The position numbers were made by a program, and so were the translations under genes. A DNA stretch of 5,353 nt from Actinomycetota bacterium (GTDB lineage Bacteria; Actinomycetota; Actinomycetes; S36-B12; UBA10799), in the NCBI GenBank assembly GCA_030837395.1, contig JAUPKO010000321.1, forward strand, positions 1 to 5,353. Reading direction: 5' to 3'. The notes under the pieces are model-generated. The model did not search any database. It was not told the DNA's origin and worked only from the letters and a program-made list of their open reading frames with translations. Shown here piece by piece: positions 1-3,437 of the stretch. Each line of letters starts with the position of its first letter. Within the stretch, counting starts at the first letter, position 1.

Positions 1-119
1 CGCAGGCCGCTGGTAGCCACTGGACGCAGGTCGGGGTCGCGGGTCTCCCAACCGGTCGACGTCCTCCACCACGGGTTGGTCTGGGTGAGCTCCCGGCTCT
101 TCTCGCCCAGAGCAGTCAC
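1..119 (-). CDS. Probable P-loop ATPase, N-terminal 39 codons only (runs off left edge)
   Basis: The minus strand opens with a GTG at 119-117 and stays open to the window edge. A TAG lies two codons upstream, so this is the most upstream possible start. The peptide contains NPWWR followed about 9 residues later by RDPDLR. From memory, an NPWW...RDP.LR start is typical of a group of actinobacterial AAA+/archaeal-type ATPases that begin just before the Walker A region, often annotated as ATP-binding proteins with a DUF4143-like C-terminus. The Walker A itself would lie outside the window, so nucleotide binding is inferred. An AGGAG sits about 14 nt upstream of the GTG, which is far for a ribosome-binding site. 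The repeat array at 207-295 lies upstream of this start and could belong to its control region. The family call is moderately supported; that the stretch is coding is more secure. Confidence 0.5.
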   Translation of the reverse strand, partial: MTALGEKSRELTQTNPWWRTSTGWETRDPDLRPVATSGL

Positions 120-206
120 GATCTACCCGCCTTCTCCTGACACAGGGCCAGAGGTCCATGTCTTCGCAGATCAGATGCCACTTCGGGCGACACGTGAGCC
201 TGTGCG

Positions 207-295
207 CGTTGAGGAGTGTACCCCTGACGAGCCATGAGACGTTGAGGAACGTACCCCTGACGGGTTGTTGGGCGTTGAGAAACGTACCCCTACCA
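207..295. repeat. Three direct repeats at an exact 33-bp period
   Basis: The 19-base core CGTTGAGRARYGTACCCCT occurs at 207-225, 240-258 and 273-291. The similarity extends to 23 bases in the first two copies, which share GACG after the core; the third copy diverges there. Start-to-start distance is exactly 33 bp both times, about three helical turns, so the same face of the DNA is presented three times. The 14-base spacers are unrelated in sequence. Such phased copies suit cooperative protein binding. They could be the multi-repeat terminus of a transposon of the IS21/Tn7/Tn5053 type, iterons, or an operator array upstream of the ATPase gene starting at 119. No transposase or replication gene is visible, so I cannot choose between these. 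Confidence 0.85.
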
Positions 296-397
296 GCCCG
301 CATGCTTCGGATCGGCGCATGGCCAGCGAGGCCGGCCGGCCATCGGGGACCCCGGACGCCGAGGCCCTGAGGCCCCCGCGCCAGTGGGGATCATGCT

Positions 398-420
398 CCG
401 GGTGGTGTCGTACCACCCGG
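398..420 (-). terminator. Hairpin, candidate terminator for the leftward GNAT/regulator unit
   Basis: CCGGGTGGT (398-406) is perfectly complementary to ACCACCCGG (412-420), giving a 9-bp stem with a 5-base loop. On the minus strand it lies about 40 bases past the stop codon of the GNAT relic (460-462). No U-tract follows, which is common for actinomycete hairpin terminators. The hairpin is symmetrical, so it could act in either direction. Confidence 0.5.
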
Positions 421-459
421 GACAACGGCCGAAACCCCAACCACTGTCGTGCAGCACCT

Positions 460-912
460 TCAGGCACGCGCAGAGCATCGCCCCACGTCATCAGGTAGGC
501 CGGCTAGCAGCGTGATCGAGGTGTCGCTCATGCGCATCGTCGCCGGGCGCTGCATGAGCGCGCCGCTGTCGTGCCCTGGAACCGTGACGGTCCTAACGAG
601 CGTGAAGCCGCGCCGGGCGTAGTACGCCTGCAAGCGGGTGTTGGTACGCCAGCAGTCCAGCCGTAGCCAACGCTTGCCGTACTCAGCGGCGCGGCTGCAC
701 GCCCAGTCCAGGAGGACGTCGCCCAGGCCGGTTCCGCGTCCTTGTGGTCCGATCATGAACTTGTACAGGTAGAGCGCGGCGTCCAGGTCGTCGTCGGGGG
801 TCCAGAAGTCCAGGTCCGGGCCGGCCAGACTGAAGGAGGCGACGATGTCGCCCGCGGCAGTCTGGACGACGAGCGTCGTGCCGGTGGTGATCCCGGCCCG
901 CCCTTGAGCTCG
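460..912 (-). pseudogene. GNAT-family N-acetyltransferase, N-terminally truncated
   Basis: A 150-codon minus-strand frame is open from just after the TGA at 915-913 to the TGA at 462-460. It carries the acetyl-CoA binding motif QGRGTG (about residues 57-62 of the fragment), then LLDWACSRAA, WLRLDCWRTNTRLQAYY and RRGF, which are the standard second half of a GNAT fold. Preceding strands (TLVVQ, DIVASFSLAG, DFWTPDD) also fit the family. What is missing is roughly the first 50 residues, and no ATG, GTG or TTG exists between the upstream TGA and the internal ATG at 756, which would already remove several strands. The frame directly abuts, in the same phase, the stop codon of the SnoaL-like gene. 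An ATG at 916-914 overlaps that stop, but it reads a different, non-GNAT frame. The simplest reading is a gene beheaded by recombination at about 890-915. A CTG or otherwise non-canonical start cannot be excluded. Confidence 0.75.
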
Positions 913-1311
913 TCATTTCTCGGAAAGTGGCGAGATTTCCTCAGAGGCCCAGTACTCTCGCAGGCTGCCGATTTTCTTGTTCGTGGCGAACTCCAGGACG
1001 GCGATCTCTCGCATCCTCTTCCTAGCAACCTTGGGCAGGTCATCGAACTCAGCTTCCCATTCGACGATCGCCGTGTTCCCGTCGAGGTACAGGCTCAGAA
1101 GCTTGCAGGTGATATTTCCCTGCGACTGAACGACCTTCTCTGTCCAGTAGTTGCGAATGCCGACATTCGTTCGGATCGGCTCGCCAAGTACCCGCTCGTG
1201 ATAGGTGGCATCGTCCGTGAAGACTGTCACGATGAGATCTGGGTCTTGAGTGACCCATGCCTGGATGTAGGTCTCGACGACGCTCAAGACATCTTGCTTC
1301 GTGAGGCTCAC
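913..1311 (-). CDS. SnoaL/NTF2-like domain protein, 132 aa
   Basis: This is a small single-domain protein of the SnoaL-like (NTF2-fold) superfamily, whose members act as cyclases, isomerases or hydrolases, or only bind small ligands. It shows the usual order: an N-terminal helix (VETYIQAW), the DP.LIV..FTDDATYHER segment, GI.NYW, then the sheet (ITCKLLSLYLDG, TAIVEWEAEFDD, MREIAVLEF) and the closing LREYW. I chose GTG at 1311-1309 although the frame is open further upstream. The extra 50 residues are Arg/Pro-rich and antisense-like, and this GTG forms a four-base GTGA overlap with the regulator stop at 1310-1308, which implies translational coupling. A GGAAAAGAG sequence just upstream can serve as ribosome-binding site. 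Function is unknown: it may make, modify or sense the ligand of its partner regulator. Base composition looks less GC-rich than in flanking genes. Confidence 0.82.
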   Translation of the reverse strand: MSLTKQDVLSVVETYIQAWVTQDPDLIVTVFTDDATYHERVLGEPIRTNVGIRNYWTEKVVQSQGNITCKLLSLYLDGNTAIVEWEAEFDDLPKVARKRMREIAVLEFATNKKIGSLREYWASEEISPLSEK

Positions 1312-2087
1312 TCTGATTCGCTCTTTTCCAGCACGGCGGACGCCGTCATGGGGGACCTGTCGGTGTACTGCGTCAGGAGGTCGTTGACGGTTGCGGGGTC
1401 CTTCAGACTGACGTGGGGGTATCCGGATGGGCCGACCGAGGCGGGGTCGAGGCGCACCCACGTCCAGGGCATGGCATCGACTCTGACGTCGGAGGTGAAG
1501 CTCGTGTAGTAGCCCGTCATCACATTCTCGCCGGGAAGGATCGCGAGATGGACCGACCCGAAGTACCGCGTGTCGCTCATATTCTTCCAGAAGCCGATGA
1601 AATGACGGTTCGCCAGTTGGGCTTCTATCTCCGTCCGGAACGGAGGAAAGTGGTCCTGTGTGCGCGGTTCAGGTGAGTAATTGGTGGACGTGAGACGTCT
1701 ACCCGACTGCGGAGTGATACGGGTGATATCCGCATGCGGCTTCGGTCCCTGATCGGAGTGGAAGCGGTACGCGGTTACCCACAGCCCATCAAGAATCGCG
1801 GGTGAGAATGTGCTGGGAACAGACTCCAGAACACTCTTCCGGGTGCGGACAAACGCTCCTTGCCCCTGCCTGGACACGATGAGCCCGGCACCTTGGAGCT
1901 CGCCCAGAGCGCGTTTCACCGTACCCACCGACACTCCGAACATATCGGCGAGTCGCTGATGTGTGGGGAGCTTGACGCCTGGACCCAGGACGCCGAGCTC
2001 GATCTCCTGGCGCAGCGCAGCGGCCACCTGTGCATACGGGGCCCGTGCATCGTCGGGGTCGAGCGAAGCGATGTCCATGCTGGACAT
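1308..2087 (-). CDS. GntR-type winged-helix regulator with non-standard C-terminal domain, 259 aa
   Basis: Residues about 18-83 form a GntR winged helix-turn-helix: YAQVAAALRQEIELG, PG.KLPTHQRLADMFGVS, VGTVKRALGELQGAGLI and the wing GQGAFV. The helix-turn-helix is therefore confidently assigned as a DNA-binding transcription factor. The C-terminal part (about 98-237) is neither FCD nor UTRA by eye. It contains HFIGFWKNMSDTRYFGSVHL, AILPGENVMTGYY and MPWTWVRLDP, a beta-rich pattern that I recall from the C-terminal halves of some Streptomyces helix-turn-helix regulators of unknown ligand. The start is ATG 2087-2085, with a second in-frame ATG at 2078; only a weak AGG precedes it. The gene overlaps the SnoaL-like gene by four bases and faces away from the 2307 operon, so autoregulation and control of both directions are likely. 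Confidence 0.85.
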   Translation of the reverse strand: MSSMDIASLDPDDARAPYAQVAAALRQEIELGVLGPGVKLPTHQRLADMFGVSVGTVKRALGELQGAGLIVSRQGQGAFVRTRKSVLESVPSTFSPAILDGLWVTAYRFHSDQGPKPHADITRITPQSGRRLTSTNYSPEPRTQDHFPPFRTEIEAQLANRHFIGFWKNMSDTRYFGSVHLAILPGENVMTGYYTSFTSDVRVDAMPWTWVRLDPASVGPSGYPHVSLKDPATVNDLLTQYTDRSPMTASAVLEKSESE

Positions 2088-2091
2088 CGTA

Positions 2092-2116
2092 CAACCTAGG
2101 CACCATAGCCAACCTA
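2092..2116. promoter_or_regulatory. Candidate operator: CAACCTA direct repeat
   Basis: CAACCTA occurs at 2092-2098 and again at 2110-2116, 18 bp apart. The copies flank the candidate minus-strand -10 box and end just before the plus-strand -35. A protein bound here could affect both promoters, and the adjacent GntR-type regulator is the natural candidate. This is a sequence observation with inferred function. Confidence 0.35.
2102..2107 (-). promoter_or_regulatory. Candidate -10 box (TATGGT) for the regulator operon
   Basis: TATGGT on the minus strand lies 14 bases ahead of the regulator ATG (2087). It is the inverted copy of the plus-strand -10, within the eight-base inverted repeat CACCATAG (2101-2108) / CTATGGTG (2139-2146). 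The expected start site would be near 2095, giving a very short leader containing AGG. The -35 region (about 2125-2130, TGCAGC) is poor, so the promoter would be weak or activator-dependent. Confidence 0.35.
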
Positions 2117-2145
2117 TTGACTAAGCTGCACAGGCTGTCTATGGT
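2117..2145 (+). promoter_or_regulatory. Sigma70/HrdB-type promoter for the rightward operon
   Basis: TTGACT (2117-2122) and TATGGT (2140-2145) are separated by exactly 17 bases, matching the vegetative consensus at five and four of six positions. Transcription should start near 2151-2153. That is about 155 bases ahead of the ribosome-binding-site-led start at 2307, leaving room for the structured leader. A GTG sits at 2151-2153, right at the predicted start site, in frame with the 2307 gene and with no stop between, so a leaderless 107-residue form is conceivable. Confidence 0.65.
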
Positions 2146-2206
2146 GTGCAGTGAAGGCGCTTAGCCAGCCATCACGTCAGCGAGGGTGCTGGTCGAGTGC
2201 TCCCAT

Positions 2207-2231
2207 GGATCACGTTGACCCAACGCGATCC
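2207..2231 (+). promoter_or_regulatory. Leader hairpin 1
   Basis: GGATC-A-CGTTG (2207-2217) pairs with CAACG-C-GATCC (2221-2231), giving a 10-pair stem with one A-C mismatch and a tight three-base ACC loop. It lies in the untranslated leader between the promoter at 2117-2145 and the gene starting at 2307. Confidence 0.6.
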
Positions 2232-2240
2232 ACATCAGAC

Positions 2241-2276
2241 GGCCTCCGGCCGGTGACGCAACACCGACCGGAGGCC
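2241..2276 (+). terminator. Leader hairpin 2: candidate attenuator/terminator ahead of the operon
   Basis: GGCCTCCGG (2241-2249) pairs perfectly with CCGGAGGCC (2268-2276). After one mismatch CGGTG (2251-2255) pairs with CACCG (2262-2266), leaving a six-base loop. This is the strongest hairpin in the window. It lies between promoter and ribosome-binding site, and a short T-containing stretch follows it. Actinomycete accessory operons often carry such a hairpin just ahead of the first gene. The left arm can also pair with the ribosome-binding site downstream, so it may be an attenuator or translational switch instead of a plain terminator. Confidence 0.6.
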
Positions 2277-2291
2277 TTGATCCGTCCTGTT

Positions 2292-2299
2292 AAGGAGGT
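2292..2299 (+). promoter_or_regulatory. Perfect ribosome-binding site AAGGAGGT
   Basis: AAGGAGGT lies seven bases ahead of GTG 2307-2309. It fixes the start of the small gene in spite of the longer open frame that begins at 2151. Confidence 0.85.
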
Positions 2300-2306
2300 C
2301 AGACCC

Positions 2307-2474
2307 GTGTCTATCTTGTCGCGTCGTGACGGGCCACGTGCGGGCAACGTGCCATCGCTCGAAGATTCTGGGGACTGGCGGGTGGGTGCTGCCTGCCTGG
2401 CGAAGGATCCTGAGCGTCGCGCCGAGCGGCGTCGGCGTTCGCGTCGTGCGGTCAGGCCGGGGGTGGCGGCATGA
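2307..2474 (+). CDS. 55-aa small protein resembling a WhiB-like protein lacking its core
   Basis: The GTG start follows an ideal AAGGAGGT. The protein has NVPSLEDSGDW, then RVGAACLAKDPE, then a strongly basic tail RRAERRRRSRRAVRP. WhiB-like (Wbl) proteins begin with a W...AAC...DPE segment carrying the first iron-sulfur cysteine, continue with CxxC...C and G[V/I]WGG, and end in a basic ERRA..RR tail. Here the opening and the basic tail are joined directly, with only one cysteine and no middle, so an iron-sulfur cluster cannot be held in the usual way. It may be a relic from an in-frame deletion, or a basic mini-protein still in use: the ribosome-binding site is perfect and its TGA overlaps the next ATG (ATGA, 2471-2474). 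The Wbl resemblance is by eye over short segments and is tentative. The protein is certainly small and probably cytoplasmic. Confidence 0.6.
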   Translation: MSILSRRDGPRAGNVPSLEDSGDWRVGAACLAKDPERRAERRRRSRRAVRPGVAA

Positions 2475-2878
2475 GGCTGACGGGGGCGTGGCGGCTCCTG
2501 CGCGTCGTCCGGAGGTCGGCCCGGGTTCTTGCCACCCGAGCCCTCGGCGGAAGGCGTGACGGGTCGGGACCGCTGGCCCCGCCGTCGTGGGCCGTACGCA
2601 GTGTCCCGGACGGCGGTGGGATCGTTCACGAGAGTGAGTGTCTTCTCGTGCCGGACGCCGTCCACCGCGACGACGTGTACGGCAGCAGCGTCCTTCCCGC
2701 CGAGGTGAGCATCAGGGTGGTGGACCACGACGTCCACGGCCGGTGGCATCGCACCGAGCCCGTGGTCGACGTCGAGGGCGGCAGCTACGGTCTGGAGGCG
2801 GCGGGCCGTCTCGCCACCGCGATCGACGAACTCCGCGACATCGCAGCCCACGAACTGGGAACCCGACCGCCTCGATAA
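2471..2878 (+). CDS. DUF6907-like hypothetical protein, 135 aa
   Basis: It is translationally coupled to the preceding gene by an ATGA overlap. The first 30 residues are basic and Leu/Arg-rich. The rest resembles the actinobacterial DUF6907 plan as I remember it: a PPSW segment (residues 37-40), VHESE (52-56), a beta-rich middle (EVSIRVVDHDVHG, PVVDVEGG) and a final helix (LEAAGRLATAIDELRDIAAHEL, about 108-129) like the 'Leu-x-x-Ala' helix that ends these proteins. In typical members the PP.W segment is flanked by cysteines and may bind metal. Here those positions are Pro/Ser/Ala, so a metal site is unlikely. DUF6907 proteins have no known function and often sit in small accessory operons with a helix-turn-helix regulator nearby, which fits this locus. 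The coding call is firm; the family call is moderate. Confidence 0.6.
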   Translation: MRLTGAWRLLRVVRRSARVLATRALGGRRDGSGPLAPPSWAVRSVPDGGGIVHESECLLVPDAVHRDDVYGSSVLPAEVSIRVVDHDVHGRWHRTEPVVDVEGGSYGLEAAGRLATAIDELRDIAAHELGTRPPR

Positions 2879-2915
2879 CCCGCCCGGGGAGCAGCTCGGG
2901 ACCCTGGTCGCCAAG

Positions 2916-3017
2916 CCGGACGCCGGACGCCGAGACCCCGACCAGCGTCATCTGCCGCTGGGTCCCCTCCCCCGGGTCGAACAGGACACCCTCGCCGGAC
3001 CTGGATCGTACGAGCAT
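2916..3017 (-). pseudogene. Ribonuclease Z (tRNA 3'-end nuclease) fragment
   Basis: On the minus strand a 34-codon stretch reads SGEGVLFDPGEGTQRQM followed by TLVGVSASGVR. In RNase Z (RNase BN/ElaC family) the segment '.GEG.LFDPGEGTQRQM...GV.A' lies shortly before the metal-binding HxHGDH motif. The match is long and specific. Nothing before it matches the usual N-terminal ELV.LGT segment, and nothing after it matches THFHGDH; the frame continues into the antisense of the DUF6907-like gene. The ATG at 3017 has no ribosome-binding site. It is therefore a gene relic of about 100 bp. It is in the same phase as the upstream 117-residue gene, after that gene's TGA. Confidence 0.6.
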
Positions 3018-3030
3018 TGGAACGATGCGG

Positions 3031-3053
3031 GAGCGCTCCCCCTGACAGCGCCC
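3031..3053 (-). terminator. Weak candidate terminator after the ATPase/small-protein unit
   Basis: On the minus strand GGGCGCT pairs with AGCGCTC (one G-U pair) around a nine-base loop, about 30 bases beyond the stop codon at 3084. A GGGAGCGCTCCC palindrome (3029-3040) overlaps it. There is no U-tract. The position between convergent genes is right, but the stem is short. Confidence 0.25.
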
Positions 3054-3083
3054 GGGGAGAAGGGAAGGCCAGGGAAGCGGCTC

Positions 3084-3437
3084 TCAGATCCGTGCGGCGA
3101 GGAGCCGGACCTGCCCGAGCAGGTCCATGATCTCCACCGTCGTCGGGGTGAGCTCGTAGGCGTGCTGGTGGCAGGTCTCCGACAGGGCATGCCAGGCCCA
3201 GCTCGCGGGGCGGCCGATGTCGGCGTCGAGAGTCGCGAGACAGATCAGCTTCACCCGCATGCTCGCCCGGCACGCCCCGGGGTCCCGACGTTCCACTGCG
3301 TCGTCGACGAGACTTTCCAACGCGCTGCGGGCGAACAACGCAGCCGCCCGCGTACAGCGGGACGCGGGCAGGGAGAGAGCGCCGTCCAGCGCGTCCCGGG
3401 CCGCGGCCAGCAACTGGGACACACTGTCACCGGCCAT
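3084..3437 (-). CDS. Small all-helical partner of the SMC-like ATPase, tentatively HEPN-like, 117 aa
   Basis: The ATG at 3437-3435 (MAGDSVSQLL) is preceded by GGGGG at good spacing and overlaps the last 11 bases of the ATPase gene, implying coupled translation. A longer frame starting at 3494 is less likely because it would lie deeper in the ATPase gene. The protein appears entirely alpha-helical: LLAAARDALDGA, RAAALFARSALESLVDDAV, MRVKLICLATL, ASWAWHALSETCHQHAYELTP, VEIMDLLGQVRLLA. The order of four or five helices, an 'ARSALE' helix and a late conserved-looking CHQHAYEL (residues 89-96) recall HEPN-fold proteins. A clear catalytic R-x4-6-H is not present, because the nearest preceding Arg to the histidines is 14 residues away. 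I recall similar small actinobacterial proteins next to such ATPases, but no established function. It could be an RNase-type effector, an antitoxin-like regulator or a structural subunit. Confidence 0.75.
   Translation of the reverse strand: MAGDSVSQLLAAARDALDGALSLPASRCTRAAALFARSALESLVDDAVERRDPGACRASMRVKLICLATLDADIGRPASWAWHALSETCHQHAYELTPTTVEIMDLLGQVRLLAARI

Larger units (their letters stand above)
120..459. other. Non-coding stretch between ATPase start and GNAT relic
   Basis: No convincing gene is present. The short open frames here are low-complexity Arg/Pro/Ser-rich translations without ribosome-binding sites. The stretch contains the three phased repeats (207-295), a GGCCGGCCGGCC palindrome (330-341) and a hairpin (398-420). 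The AGGAGAAGG near 133-141 on the minus strand is the only ribosome-binding-like sequence for the leftward ATPase. Confidence 0.6.

Noticed and set aside
207..295. CRISPR array
   Set aside because: Only three imperfect repeats with 14-base spacers that are too short, and no cas genes nearby.
330..341. GGCCGGCCGGCC palindrome as an attachment or binding site
   Set aside because: Simple GC palindromes are common by chance in this base composition and there is no supporting context.
171..491. 106-codon minus-strand frame over the repeats
   Set aside because: The repeated peptide motif simply reflects the 33-bp DNA repeats (a multiple of three). There is no ribosome-binding site, and the frame overlaps the GNAT 3' end.
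683..916. ORF starting with the ATG that overlaps the SnoaL-like stop codon
   Set aside because: The ATGA overlap is tempting, but the translation is Arg/Pro/Gly-rich and out of frame with the clear GNAT sequence on the same DNA.
742..1509. 255-codon plus-strand open frame
   Set aside because: It is antisense to the GNAT relic, the SnoaL-like gene and the end of the regulator; no ribosome-binding site and no recognisable domain.
2210..2914. 234-codon minus-strand open frame
   Set aside because: It is antisense to the leader and to both small plus-strand genes, which have a perfect ribosome-binding site and coupled overlap; its sequence is Arg/Pro low-complexity.
2904..2945. CTGGTCG/CGACCAG pair as terminator of the plus-strand operon
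   Set aside because: Only seven pairs with a 28-base loop and no U-tract; too weak to call.
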